Assembly (NCBI GenBank): GCA_030620095.1
Contig: JAUTXW010000322.1
Span: 186,001-250,000 of the forward strand
DNA from: Kuschelorhynchus macadamiae
Taxonomy: Eukaryota; Arthropoda; Insecta; Coleoptera; Curculionidae
DNA length: 64,000 bases
Reading direction: 5' to 3'
The notes under the pieces were generated by a model. It worked only from the letters and a program-made list of their open reading frames with translations, ran no database searches and was not told the DNA's origin. How positions within the stretch are numbered: the stretch's first letter is position 1; each line of letters begins with the position of its first letter. The position numbers and the translations under genes are program-made. Of the stretch, positions 21,560 to 33,587 are shown one piece after another.

Positions 21560-23290
21560 ACCACAGAAGATGACCAACGACAACAGTCCCCAAAAAAGAA
21601 GATATGTATATTTGGAAATAAAGATAATCATATATTAGAACGATGTCATAAATTGAAAACCTTAAGGTGTAATGACAGATGAAAATTTACACCCAACAAT
21701 AAACTTTGCTTTTCCTGTCTAGAAGGTGCATACAGAGCCACATAGTGTCGCAATAGGAAAAAAACGTAGTAGTTCTAATTGTGATGAGCTACAGCATGTA
21801 CTTCTACATAAGGAAAACATCAAACAGTAACCATATTATCAGCTGAAGAAAGAGCTGCGAAAAATTCCTCACAACAGGAAATTATTCAAGAAAATAATAT
21901 TAATAAAGAATATATACAAGGTGAAAATACTGAAATACAACACATAGAAATTTTAACATATACAAGTAAAATACGTATTGATAATATGGTATTGGCATAA
22001 CTACAGTGACAATACAATCCAATGGACGACAAATGCAAATTAGAGACTTATTTAATGAAGCTTCAACAATAACGATTTTAGATGAAAAATTAGCAAATCA
22101 ATTAAGTATACAAGGTATCCCAAAAATTTACGTCTTAGATGCAATGACTGAAAGTCAAAGAAAAAAATGTTTATTCCAAATTGATAGAGTTTACTATTAT
22201 TGGACAACACAATGAAGAATATGAAAAGAATAATGTGTAAACTATGAAAGATTTGGATCTACCTACCCGATCTATAAATATTAAAAATTTTAAAAAGAAA
22301 TGGAATCATTTGGATAAATCAAAAATAGAAGAAATACAAAGTTTTATAACACCACAGTTACTAATGGGACGGGATACCTGGAATCTTATCATGACACCAG
22401 AAATCATTGAAGGTCCCAAAAATGCCTCAGTACTTTCAAACCAATGTTGGGATGGGTTCTCCAGTACTTTTTATACAAAATGAAGATAAAGAAGAACTAA
22501 AAAATATGCACCAGAAAATTCATGATTTTTTCAGTATAGAAATCCATGGAACAGAACAAAACACAAATATTTTAACAGAGGAAGAGACACGAGCAAAGAA
22601 AATTATGGAAAAAAGAGTTACAAAACGAATTGGAAAACGATGGGTAATAGGACTGATTTGGGAAGAAGATAGAGGAGAAATGCGAGCAAGTAAAACAATG
22701 GCGATGAAAAGACTTACATATATTAAAAATAAAATGGAGAATGATACTGAATTTGCTACACAGTATCCAGAAAAAACTGAAGAATACCTAAGCCAAGACT
22801 TTTGCAGAGTTTTGTCAAAAGAAGAAATAGAAAAAAACCTCAAAATCAGGGAAAATGTAGTATATTTCCCATTTAGGGTTGTAAATGAAAATATGCCTGA
22901 AAAATTATCATTGATTTTGATGCTGCAGCAAAAGTTCAAGGTCAAATTAATGATTTTTTATTAAAAGATCCAGATCTATACAATTCTTTGCTTCATATAA
23001 TATGGTAATTTCATCAAGAAAGCGTAGCAGTTAGTGCAAATATCCATATGTTCCACCAAGTAAGGATCTGGGGTGAAGATCAAAACGCACAGAGATTTCT
23101 TTGAAGGGAAGTTGACAGAAAAAAAAAGGCGGAAATATAGGTCATGCAGGTAATGATTTTTGGTGCTGTATGTTGTTCACCGTAGAGTGCACAGTATGTA
23201 AAGAGCAAAAACGCTTTAGTGTATTACTCCGAGACTTGTCGAGAAAATTACGTGCTAAGAGGTCCGAAAAACTATTATAATGCTTAACTA
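21560..23290 (+). pseudogene. BEL/Pao retroelement, gag-protease-RT half
   Basis: Order of pieces fits a BEL/Pao polyprotein. First comes a degenerate zinc-knuckle region (CHKL ... CFSCLEG, 21.60-21.75 kb). Next is an aspartic protease, MQIRDLFNEASTITILDE (22.0 kb), where the active DxG-like site reads NEA. Then LLMGRDTWNLI (22.35 kb) and a long RT N-terminal region follow, the latter with RWVIGLIWEE, SQDFCRVL and VVYFPFRVVNEN (22.41-22.96 kb). Last come SANIHMFHQVRI and QNAQRFL (23.0-23.1 kb) and SAQYVKSKNA (23.2 kb). It is split by frameshifts and stops. No LTR was recognised. The 3-prime half resumes at 26.7 kb. Confidence 0.82.
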
Positions 23291-23646
23291 AATTAATTAA
23301 AAGTTAATATAAATAAGTATAATGATAAATCAATGTATAAACAAATACAGAAATCTTAAGGATCTTAAGGTCGGTTCGTATACTTGAACCTCAATGTCAC
23401 TTTTAATGTAAGAAAAAAATATAATACAGAATAATTGGGAAATTTCCGAAATTATACTTACGCCATATGTTGGACATTGCGCATTTACCTCTTAGATTTA
23501 GGGGAACCGGGCTAGACCCAATGGAGGCGATCTCCAAAAACTATGGGGAAAGGGACGATTTATAAATATGGTCACAGAGCAGGGAACTACGCTTTTTGGC
23601 GAGGTAAGAAAAGGAAAAATGAAGGGAAATTTGCCTATAAAATAAG
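23291..23646. other. Unassigned stretch before hAT element
   Basis: Stops in all frames. It is more GC-balanced from 23465 and could be decayed Pao sequence or a separate insertion such as a solo LTR. No paired LTR border was found. Confidence 0.3.
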
Positions 23647-23654
23647 CTGTAGAC
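23647..23654. repeat. hAT target site duplication, left
   Basis: CTGTAGAC directly before the element end CAGGGGTGCTC. The identical octamer follows the right end at 26038-26045. Eight bases is the hAT hallmark. Confidence 0.92.
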
Positions 23655-26037
23655 CAGGGGTGCTCAAACGGTCGATCGCGAGTGCTTTTTGAGTAGATCT
23701 CGAGAAGAAACATTTTTTTAATAAAGAAACAAAAATTTTTACATAATAAAATAACACTCTGCTAGCGGCAAAAGGCGGCTTTATTCGTTCACGCCGATAT
23801 AAATGTTGCGCCTGCAGGAATTGGAGTCATTCTGAATTGCAACTTGAAGGCAATACTACGTCGATACAAAGTTTATTATTAAATAGTACAAAATGAGTGC
23901 AGCGAAGAAATCTAAAACGTATCATTTTAATAACGATTGGGAGGAAGAGTTTTTGTTTTGTATGGTGAAGGATAAGTGCATTTGTCTTATTTGTCGTGCG
24001 TCAGTTGCAATACCTAAGCGTGGCAACTTAGAGAGGCATCATAAAACGGTTCATAAAAACTATGAAAAGGATTTTCCGCCACAGAGTGAATTAAGAAAAC
24101 GAAAAGTACGTGATTTGATATCTTGTTTGAAAAAAGAACAAACCATGTTCACAAGACCAGCCAAACAAACAAAAGCTGCTACGATCGCGGGGTTTAAAAT
24201 ATCTCATATATTGGCGAAACACAAGAAACCATTCGAAGACGGATCGGTTGTGAAGGAATCATTTATTGAAGCGGGTGAGACTTTATTTGGAGATTTTAAA
24301 AATAAAACAGAAATCATGTCTGCTATTAGAGAACTTCGTCCGACTCGTCACAAGGCGTATTGAAGTCATGAGTCAGGACACGGCAGATAAACTAAAAAAT
24401 GATATCATGGAATTTACATACTTTTCTTTACAGTTCGACGAATCCACCGATATGACAGACACTGCCCAGCTGTGTATTTTTATTGGGATGGTATTCAATG
24501 ACATGTTGTCTAAGGAAGAATTTTTGACAATCATTCCTCTGAAGGGGAAGACCCGTGGCGAAGATATATATGACGTTTTCTTCAATTTTGTAAAAAACTA
24601 CAAGCTACCAATCTATAAATTAGTGTGCATTACAACCAATGGAGCACCAGCAATGACTGGAACCAAAAACGGTTTTGTGGCATTGTGTCGAGCTAATGAA
24701 GATTTCCCTTCATATTTTTCAATCCATTGCATTATACATCAACAAGTTTTGTGTTCAAAAGTTTTAAAGACGGAGGAAATTATGGGCATCGCAACAAAAA
24801 CTGTGAATTCCATCCGTGCATGTAGCTTGCAACGGCGGCTCTTTAAGTTGCAGTTGGAAGATAGGGAGTCAGCTGAACACACTGATTTAGTTCTTCACAC
24901 GGACGTCAGGTGGTTGAGTCGCAAGTAAAATTCCTAGAAAGGTTTCAAGAATTATTGCCCAAAATAACAGCTATTCTAGACGAAAGAGGTGTTGACACTC
25001 AGATGTTGAAAAACGAAAAACGGCTGAATGATTTGGCATTTTTGACTGACATCACAATGCACTTAAACACCAATAACTTGGAGCTTCAAGGTAAAGGAAA
25101 AACTGTTATTGAGAAGATTAGCGCAGTAAACGCATTCAAAAGTAAATTGCAACTTATGATAGATCAACTGAAAAGAAAGGATCTGAAACATTTTCCGTCT
25201 TTGAAAGCAAAGATTCCTCAGTTGAATTATGATACGTATGAGGCTGAATTATCAAATATTTTGGGACAATTCGAAATGCGTTTTTATGATTGTAGTAAAT
25301 TGGCAAATGTAGCATCATTTATGAGTTATCCTTTTTCATGTAAAAACATTGAGGAATTAGCTACTGAAATAGCAAGTCCCTTTAATATGAACTCATGTTC
25401 TATTGAAAATGAGTTGGTGCAGATTATATCAGATATACATCTCAAAGTTACAGCATCTGATACAAATTTGGTGTTTTATATCTGTAGATAAATATCCGAA
25501 TCTAAGGCAAATGGCCCTTCAAATGACAGCAATGTTTGGGTCAACTTACTTGTGCGAGTCTGCATTTTCTGAAACGAAGATAATTAAGTCAAAATATCGC
25601 AATCGACTAACTGACGATCATATGTCATCATGCTTGCGATTAGCACTCAGTGGTTACGTACCATCTTATGAAAAGTATGCTGAGGACATGCAGTGCCACG
25701 CTTCAACATCCAAAGTCACTCCTTAGTTAAGTTTAACACCATATGTAACTCTTTTGTTTTGTAACAACCAATAAACTCGCAATTTTGAATAACTATGAGT
25801 TTCTTCATTGATATTGTACAGAAGAACCTAACTAAACCTAACCCAAACCTTGACATAAATAATGTATATTGTGCGGAAAGCTAATATCTATATATGCTAC
25901 GGTACACCCTACCTAGGTAGGGAGGGTGTATGTACGACAACCCTGCATCACACATACTTGCAGCCTCTCAGAGTCGATCGTAAGTAGTCTAAAAATATTG
26001 AGGTAGATCGCCAGCAGTTCAAGTTTGAGCACCCCTG
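23655..26037 (+). mobile_element. hAT transposon, 2383 bp, complete ends
   Basis: Ends are CAGGGGTGCTCAAAC at the left and GTTTGAGCACCCCTG at the right, a perfect 15-bp inverted pair. Both are flanked by CTGTAGAC. Just inside both ends lie similar strings (CGATCGCGAG and GAGTCGATCG-type). One transposase gene with three frameshifts fills the centre. It sits within the span of a BEL/Pao element and is therefore younger than it. The few lesions and perfect ends suggest recent activity on an evolutionary scale. Confidence 0.93.
23893..25725 (+). pseudogene. hAT transposase, GTF2IRD2/ZBED-like, frameshifted
   Basis: Start ATG at 23893. The N-terminus has a BED-type finger, CLIC then RHHKTVH (residues 38-59). 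The body carries the hAT core: FSLQFDESTDM, then TTNGAPAMTG (usually TDGAPAM, so the second acidic residue reads Asn), and HCIIHQQVLCSKVL. RWLSRK, AFLTDITMHLN and LELQGKGKTV follow. The C-terminal dimerisation block CESAFSETKIIKSKYRNRLT ends at 25725. Reading moves between frames near 24340, near 24915 and near 25480, three single-base type lesions. The layout matches the Charlie-like transposase family domesticated in GTF2IRD2. It cuts and pastes its own element when intact; this copy should be inactive. Confidence 0.9.
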
Positions 26038-26045
26038 CTGTAGAC
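26038..26045. repeat. hAT target site duplication, right
   Basis: CTGTAGAC, identical to 23647-23654. Confidence 0.92.
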
Positions 26046-26700
26046 CTTTGCTTAGGCAGTCTTAGACCCGCACCAGTTGTAGGGCGTCATTATGCCCGAC
26101 GGACTACCAAAGTCTCAAAAAATTCTAAATTCAGAATGAATCCCTGTCCAATTGAAAATTTAACTAGTAGAATTATTTTTTATTCCAAGTAATGGGTTCC
26201 ATGACCGGTAATCGACGCGTGCGTGAGAAAACTTGCGTTTTGTGTATTAATTAAGGAATATTTAACCCACCAAGAACTGTTTGGTTCAGTAGGTATTCGA
26301 TTGTTGTGAATTAATTAGTGCCAGATTTGATTTGATTGTATAAGGAATGAAAAACTGTAATGAATAGTATAAAATTGTAATGAAAGTAAATAATAGACGC
26401 TCGTTGTATGAAAAACACATATTTATCTTCTAAGTGCCGGCCGATCTATAAACTATCATGTGAACTTTTGATGCATAAAGGTAGAGATATAGGATAGTGG
26501 GTCACCGATTGACACACTTTTTAAATAAGGGCATTAGACTTTCGGTCTTGCGGACAGTAAAATAAACAAAAGGAAGAACTGCTTTCGTTTCGGGATGTTG
26601 TCGCGGTTAGACAAGTTGGTGCCAAAGGCACTTCAGCATTTAAGTCAGATTTCGGTCGTCATAGACAGATGTAAAATAAAGAAATACGTAAATATATATC
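26046..26700. other. Unassigned stretch after hAT element
   Basis: No clear family motif. Plus-strand ORF 26595-26828 is only partly Pao-like. Could be Pao sequence decayed beyond recognition or an older insertion. Confidence 0.3.
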
Positions 26701-28256
26701 ATATATACCAATACCATCAAATATTACATATTCATAAAGAAGGAGGATTTACAAGCAACTCAAAAAAATGGAAGTTATGGCTAGATGGTTTGAAAAATGT
26801 AAAGCAGCTGAAAATTCAAAGATGTTAGAACTTCAAACATTCACTGCAGTACAACATATCTTTTGTATATTTTCGTTTTGAGAACGAAGAAACAAATAAA
26901 AAGCAGGTTGTATTGGTTACATCTAAAACAAAAATTGCTGGCTCAAAAACTAAAGTATTCGAAGTCTTAAACTTCAATGGACCTTACTAGCAAGCCATTT
27001 AGGAAAAACTGTAGAAAAAGACCATACTATAAAATTTCAGAAAATACTTATTTTTGGCCTGATGCCAAAACTGTACTATATTGGATAAGAAATGACCCAA
27101 GTAAATAAAAAAGCTACGTATCACATAGAGTACGCAAAATACAGCAAAATACAAATATTTCTCAGTGACATTGGGTGCCTACAAAATTACATATTGGGGA
27201 TGATGCTATAAGAGCTGAGAAAGAACTAAAACTAAAAGAAAAAAGATTCTTTATAGGATTGGAATTTTTGTATCTAGACCAAGAAAACTAGCCAAAAGAA
27301 GAGTTCCAAACTAAATTTATTTGCTCAGAACTTACGAAGAATGCAGTTTTAATTATAGTTAAAGAGAAATTTATTTTTCTACCTGATATTTCAAGATTTT
27401 CAAAATTAACTTATTTGATACGATCTACAGCCTAGATTCTGAAGTTTGTAAAAATTAGCGGAAAGGAAAGACTTGCAGGTGAATTTACTACTGAAGAACT
27501 TAAAACTGCTGAAAAGCTTTGGTGCAGAAAAGCACAAATAGATAATTTTGGCAATGCATACAAAGATCTGTCTGAAAACAAAGGAATAAGAAAACACAGC
27601 ACTTTACAATTATCACCTATTATAAAAAATGATTTGCTTAAAGTTGCAGGAAGAACTGACAACAACCAAAATAGCCAACAACCTTACCCTTATAAAATTG
27701 TTAATTACGCATTATCTTTGTAAATTAGGACACAAAGAAAGATACATGGATTTTTCAAGTCAGATGGTCAATTAATAAGGAATAAAGAGTTGTCTAGTTT
27801 GCAGAAGTCGAGCGAAACCAGAAAATCCTAAAATGAGAACTTCCAAGTTACACAATTACTAAATCACAAAGAGCTTTTACTTTTATGGGTATGGACTATT
27901 TTGGAACTACATGAATTACTGTTGGTAAAAGAAATGGAAAAAGATACAGGGTACTGTCCATTTATAAACAGCAGAATCTCATCTATATTATGAGTAGGGT
28001 TGGCAAATAACCCGTCAATTATAAATTGGTAACTTATGACATTTATGGCTCGGTCACTTAGAGTCATTTACATGGTCATTTTTAAAAAATGTTCGAATTT
28101 ATGCCTAAATGATTTCTTTTATTCTTGTATCCTAGCTATAAGAAGATTCATAGCAAGACGTGGTCAACCTCAAATAATCATAAGCAACAATGGTACTAAC
28201 TTAAGATCAGCTAAAAAGAAGCCCCTAAAAGGTATGGTATATCTGAAGAGGTAGTG
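26701..28256 (+). pseudogene. BEL/Pao retroelement, RNase H-integrase half
   Basis: Pieces in order are VVLVTSKTKIAGSKTKVFE (26.9 kb), then RNase H wording WPDAKTVLYWIRND (27.06 kb), SHRVRKIQ and PTKLHIGDDA (27.1-27.2 kb). The pre-integrase block LWCRKAQIDNF and STLQLSPIIKNDLLKVAGRT (27.5-27.66 kb) follows. Last is the integrase core, with AFTFMGMDYFGTT (27.87 kb) and IARRGQPQIIISNNGTNL (28.15-28.21 kb). The second catalytic Asp (normally SDNGTNF) reads Asn. Several frameshifts and stops. It matches the 21.56-23.29 kb half in strand and order, so both are probably one element. No 3-prime LTR is seen before the (TA)n tract. Confidence 0.8.
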
Positions 28257-28261
28257 AAACA

Positions 28262-28263
<2 letters not shown>

Positions 28264-28321
<58 letters not shown>
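28264..28321. repeat. (TA)n microsatellite
   Basis: About 29 AT units directly after the last Pao-like codons. Confidence 0.97.
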
Positions 28322-28323
<2 letters not shown>

Positions 28324-30676
28324 TAGAGTCTGAACTAATAACTTGACTTAAAAATAATGCTTCAGACCCATATTATGTTGCCATATTTGACAGTTAACAA
28401 CTGTCAATTCTAACCGTTTAATTGTTGGACTCAAAATTAGCTTCGACAACAGTTAAATATTTTTATTGAACATCAAATATTTTATCTATCATCAAAACCC
28501 CAAATCGATATTATAAATCTTTTAAGAATTAGACCAAAAACATTTTTACAGCCGTTAGAATTTATTTTTTTTTTAAATCACTATCACCCCATCTAATATT
28601 GAAATTTCAAATCGTTATGCAAAAATATACAATATAATATTTGGTTTATTATTTATAAAAATATTAATAGTTCCAAAAATAAAAAAATATCTTCACCTAA
28701 CCTAAAATATTAATTTTGTTTTTATGGAGCTGTTTCATTTCCTCAGAGTGAACCTATTAAGTACAAAAAGTTGCTTTTGTATGCAAAAAAAGAAAATAAC
28801 TTTGTCCTGTTTTACTGTTGTTTAAAAAAGGTAAGCATTATGCATATAAAAAATATTTGTATGTTCAGGGGATGCTTTTATTCCCAAGGGCTATCCTGTA
28901 TCATGTAAAAAATATTTATTGTAAAAAGAAATTTAATATGTGTCACATTTTTTTTTCAAGTAACAGCTTTACAATAAAAAAATATTTTTAAAATACATTT
29001 TGTTTTTCGTTTTCATCTTAGCTCTTTTATCCTTCTAAGCTATCTTGCATAGTGGAAATAATGTTTATATTCACAAAATTATAAAATATATTTAACGTGT
29101 TCCACCTTATCTATATTTACTTTCAAAATATTTAGTTTGTAATAAGCCTTGCAGCATAAATAAAATCCATATTAAATGATATCATACTCCATATATAAAA
29201 CATCTGAAACCCTTAATGGTGACTGACGATGATTAGCAGACAGTATAAGCATAATAACTCGCAACAGCTTTAGAAATTACAAAAAGAGGCGACTTCATAT
29301 ATCTAGAGTACTTAATGTCAAACATTAAATTAAAGCTGCTGTTGAATCCCCAGGTGACTAAGAAAAGGCCACTAGTCTGAACCGGATTACACGTCTATAA
29401 ATATATAACATCAAACCATATGACATACTAAAGGCAGCAACATTTTAAATAATCAATACCGCTGGGTAGAAAGCAAAATATAAGAATATAATTCTAGCTT
29501 CTGCATATATTGAACCAAGCAGTTATTTCGAAACTACTTTACTAGCCATTACCAAACATACTGGAAGAAACAAACATTGCTTACTATTACCTAAAAAGGA
29601 GAAATCCCTTAACAATTATAAATATACATACTTTTAAGTCTTCACACCATCCATATTATTTTGTTAATACAAAGTAATAAATATATGGATGGTTAATTTA
29701 TATATAATATACTTGCTATAACTTTATTTGGACAGGATTCCTGATGTTTCTATACTTTTCAGGATGTATATCCATTTTCGCCACTCCTCAAAGCATTTAA
29801 GATAGATAGATCAACAGATATTTGCAAATTTTAAAGACATTTCGGGTTAAAAACATCATGACCCTGTCAAACTGGCAAAATAATGTATTTTTACTCGAAA
29901 CTAGATTTTACCCAATTTTTCGACTTCAGATTAAAAAAACTGTAAATTTATGTCTTGCAGGAAAAAGATGGTATTTTTGATATATTTAATCGTTTTTATC
30001 CCAGAAGGTACTGACACGACTTTACGAAGGGCCAAAGAATGGTAAACAGAATTCGTGCACGCTACAATTCAAAAATTTCTCAAAATTCACCCCTCACTCT
30101 GATTAAGATGACTTCTCTAGAAGTCTATAGAAAAAAAAAGACATTTTTTGCGTATTTACTTGATTTGCCTAAGGACAACCATTCATATGGTACAGGGCCA
30201 AACGTAAAGCCTTAAGAAAATATATGAAAATGAAATTGCCATTTTATGTCTGTATAAATCGGAGAGTAATTTCGAAGATATGATTTTTCAATCCCTGCTT
30301 CGACTGTTTTCTCGTCATTTGAGGTACAGGCATCCTATATTGATTTTAAATCTCATTTATATTCCCTATTGAACTCCCTTTTTACCTTGACAAAGTAGTC
30401 AGGATTTCGACAACGCAAAATGCCTTTAAAGTTACCCCATTTTTTAATTTTTTTTTTTAAGTGACATCCCATACTCGGATATTGCCCGTAAACGAATTTG
30501 TCCGAGATCTTTAAAATGAAAATAATAAACAGCGACCTGCATTATGAATCATCATGGTTTCGAAAAGAGTGTCCATATCGGACGCCACAGCCGCCTTATA
30601 AGTCCCACCAAAATGGCGTTTTTACCAAAAGAAGCGCTAATTTATCCTCTACGATTGACCCCATAGCGTATTTCTA
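28322..30676. other. Noncoding, nothing firm
   Basis: AT-rich with short ORFs only. A small inverted repeat, CCATCCATATTATT..AATAAATATATGGATGG, lies at about 29648-29693. No exon, LTR or recognised transposon protein. Confidence 0.4.
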
Positions 30677-30681
30677 CGACG
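30677..30681. repeat. Transib target site duplication, left
   Basis: CGACG directly before the element's CACAATATTC end. The same five bases follow the right end. Transib elements duplicate 5 bp and favour GC-rich targets. Confidence 0.8.
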
Positions 30682-33582
30682 CACAATATTCTAGCTAAGT
30701 GATTTCCATGTTATCACTACATTCTGTTAATCCAGTAGGCCGTGGTGACGTAACAAACAAATACAATTGCATTATAATTTCGTGTCATTGAACTGGTATG
30801 TGTTGTGTTGTCATGTTTAAAGTGTCTTAGAGAATTATTTGTTGTGTATTATATCAGAGTTTTGGCGTTGTTTATTAAGTTTGAGCAAGTACTACTTATT
30901 TTAGTAAAAGTTGCAAATGAAATAAATATATACGGTGTTCAAAATGTTGTCAAAAGGGTACATAATTTTTTTAAATATAAATTTAAATAAGTCAAGTTAA
31001 GCAGACTGAATATACTGGTGTTTTCCTGTGTTTGCTTCAAATATTTTTTGTTCAGTTAATTTCACTCAACAGATGTGCGATAAGTTAAAATTTAAGTTCC
31101 AGGAGATGCCAGTAAATATGAAACTGATATGTTTCAGGTATCATGTCATTCACTTGAAGAGAGCTGTAAGCGCTAAAAATGCTGCAGTATTGGAGTATGT
31201 TATTAATGATCTTAATTTGAGGGAATGTCGGGATGCAGAATATAGCAAAATAAAACAATGTATCAATTCTTTTAATAAAGCGGTGGCGAAAAAGTGGAGA
31301 GATCGCAATCGAGGACAAAAGTTTTTTGAGGAAAGAGAAAATGAGTGGCTTAATACAAAAATAACATTTGAGAAAATTAATTCGACTTTAACTAATCCCT
31401 CTTCAAGTAAAAAAAGACGTCGCCCAAGCAAAGAATTTCAAGAACTTGGCGAAAAGAGTAAAAGACAAAAAATTTTGCCTTTATTACAAAATTATCAAAG
31501 AGAAGAACTGTCATTTGCCACGCGTAAGAGTCCATAATAGTCTGGGCGTAGAGATGCTTCAAGAATAGTCAAAGAAGTTTCCCAGTACTCCCCGAATAGG
31601 GCAAAACAAATAAAAAAAAGCCTATCAATCACCAAGTATGCTACCAGTCAGATATACTCTAGAAGAAGCTTTGGCAGTATATGTTGACACACGATTAACA
31701 AAAAAATTATATTTATTGATGCAACAAGGGTCTAAAATTCGAAACGCGAATATTTATCCAAATTATAATATCCTTTTGGAAGCTAAGAAGAAATGTTTTT
31801 CTAGTGAATATTTTATCATAGTTTCAGATACAGCTGCGGAAGTGGAATTACAGCAACTGTTTAATCATACAGCTAATAGAATTGTGGAAGTGCAAAAAAT
31901 CATTTTTGAAGAGCGCCTATTAAACTTTTCAAATATCACATTTTATTTCAAGTGGGGGTGTGATGGCAGTGGTGGATATTCTATGTACAAACAGAGATAA
32001 TGTAAACAAGACAGTTTGACAAAGGACATTTTAATTTATTTTCAATGGGTCTTGTTCCATTACAAATGTCCACAGACTCGGGCTAAATCTTGTGGCAAAA
32101 TCTGCGCCCATCATCAGTAGAATATTGCAGACCCATTAAAATTCTATTTGAAAAGGAGATTGCTGAACTTTCTAAAAGAGAAATCCAAAACATGAAAAAT
32201 CAAATCAAATGCCTTCAGCCAACTACAATTACGATTTATAACAAAGAAATACTTATCAACCCTGATTTTAAGCTCACGATGATAGATGGGAAAATGTTTG
32301 ATGTAATAAACGGTTCTTCCACTGAAACATGTGGCATATGTGGTGCAATGCCAAAAATCATGAATGACCTTGAGAAAATTTCTAGCCTTGAGTCAGACCC
32401 TTCAATGTATGACTATGGCATTTCAAGTTTGCATGCGTGGATCAGGTGTCTTGAGTGTTGTCTCCACATTTCATATCGAATCCCTGTACAAAGATGGCAG
32501 ATACGGGACCAGGATGAAAAGACACAAGTAAAGGAACGAAAGGAATATATTAAAAAACAAATTAAAGAACAAATGAATTTACTAGTCGACATTCCCAAAC
32601 AAGGACATGGCACAACCAATGATGGTAATACATCACAAATATTATTCCATAATTATGCATTGGCCTTTACCATAACAGGGCTAAATGAAGATTTTTTGAA
32701 ACATCTTTATGTGATTTTAACAACAATCTCTTGTGGGTGACTATATAACATAAAACCATATGATTAACATTTAACAACATCTATTAACATAGATGAATTT
32801 TCAAGTTACTGTAAAGAACCGGCACAAATGTTTATCAATCTGTACCCTTGGTACAAAATGCCCGCCTCCCTCCATCCCATATTAATTCGTGGTGCTGATA
32901 TTGTTAAGGTTGCTGCTCTACCTATAGGAATGTTTTCTGAGGAAGCTCTTGATCTCGCAATAAGGACTTTCGAAGATATGGAGAGCTTTATAGCAGAAAA
33001 TTTTCTAGAGAGGATACAGTTAGATATATTCATGTGCCTCCTGGTTTCGTCTGACCCTCTTATCTCGTCTTTGTCTAAACGTATTGGTTCTCGTTCTACA
33101 ATAACACCACTAAATGCAGGTGTGATTAACTTGCTTAAAGAACTAGATTTTGATAATACAAGCGATTTTGATCTTGAAAATAGAAACAGTGATAGTGACT
33201 CGGAAATATAAGTAAGTAAATTTACCATAAATAAAAAAATAAAATAAACCATAAATTATTTTCCTTTTTCAAAAATTTAAAATATATTCATATTTTTTTC
33301 TTTAAGTTTTAAATAATTACCTAATAAGCTTTTTCAATTTATTTTTTAACAGATGTGAAATATACGAATAATTTTAATATAAAATTTTTGTTACGTCTTA
33401 TTTTCATCGTTCTTATGTCTACAAGCGAAAATAGAGTTTTTCAATATTTTTATTTGCTTGTTTATCTTTTATTTATCAAAGAAGTCAATATTATGTATTC
33501 TGAAATGTGTAGTTTGACAAAATTTTCAAAACATTAAATGTCATATTTATTTCTCCCTAGAATTAACAAAATGACCTCTGTG
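30682..33582 (+). mobile_element. Transib transposon (RAG1-related), 2901 bp
   Basis: The left end is CACAATATTCTAGC. The right end, inverted, is CACAGAGGTCATTTTG. Both start CACA, like Transib termini and the recombination-signal heptamer CACAGTG. A 5-bp duplication, CGACG, flanks both. The length fits Transib (about 3 kb). One transposase fossil fills the interior on the plus strand. Terminal repeats match only in the first bases, so border support comes from CACA ends plus target duplication plus the transposase. Confidence 0.82.
31073..33211 (+). pseudogene. Transib transposase (RAG1-core homologue), broken
   Basis: Blocks in order are GRRDASRIVKEVSQYSPNRA (31.55 kb), YTLEEALAVYVDTRLTKKLY (31.65 kb) and IRNANIYPNYNILLEAKKKC (31.74 kb). 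Next is KWGCDGSGGYSMYKQ with the first catalytic Asp (codon 31962). RPSSVEYCRPIKILFEKE follows, then MIDGK with the second Asp (32285). CGICG zinc ligands lie at 32330-32341, and after them come LHAWIRCLEC, GTTNDGNTS, LYPWYKMPASLHPILIRG and LPIGMFSEEALD. These align with the RAG1 landmarks D600, D708, C727/C730 and H937/H942. The second zinc His reads Arg (32888), and the expected catalytic Glu of SEEAQE reads Asp (32951). Frameshifts lie near 31.54 and 32.0 kb, with stops at 32738 and 32765. The acid tail DFDNTSDFDLEN ends at 33211. Inactive. Confidence 0.88.
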
Positions 33583-33587
33583 CGACG
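33583..33587. repeat. Transib target site duplication, right
   Basis: CGACG, matching 30677-30681. Confidence 0.8.

Noticed and set aside
22520..22945. Minus-strand 141-codon ORF
   Set aside because: Antisense shadow of the Pao RT region; the plus strand carries the family motifs.
23467..26500. Solo LTR beginning TGTTGGACATTG around the hAT insertion
   Set aside because: No matching end or target duplication could be found by eye.
31073..33211. Host RAG1-like gene
   Set aside because: Target duplication, CACA ends and disabling lesions show a transposon copy, not a domesticated gene.
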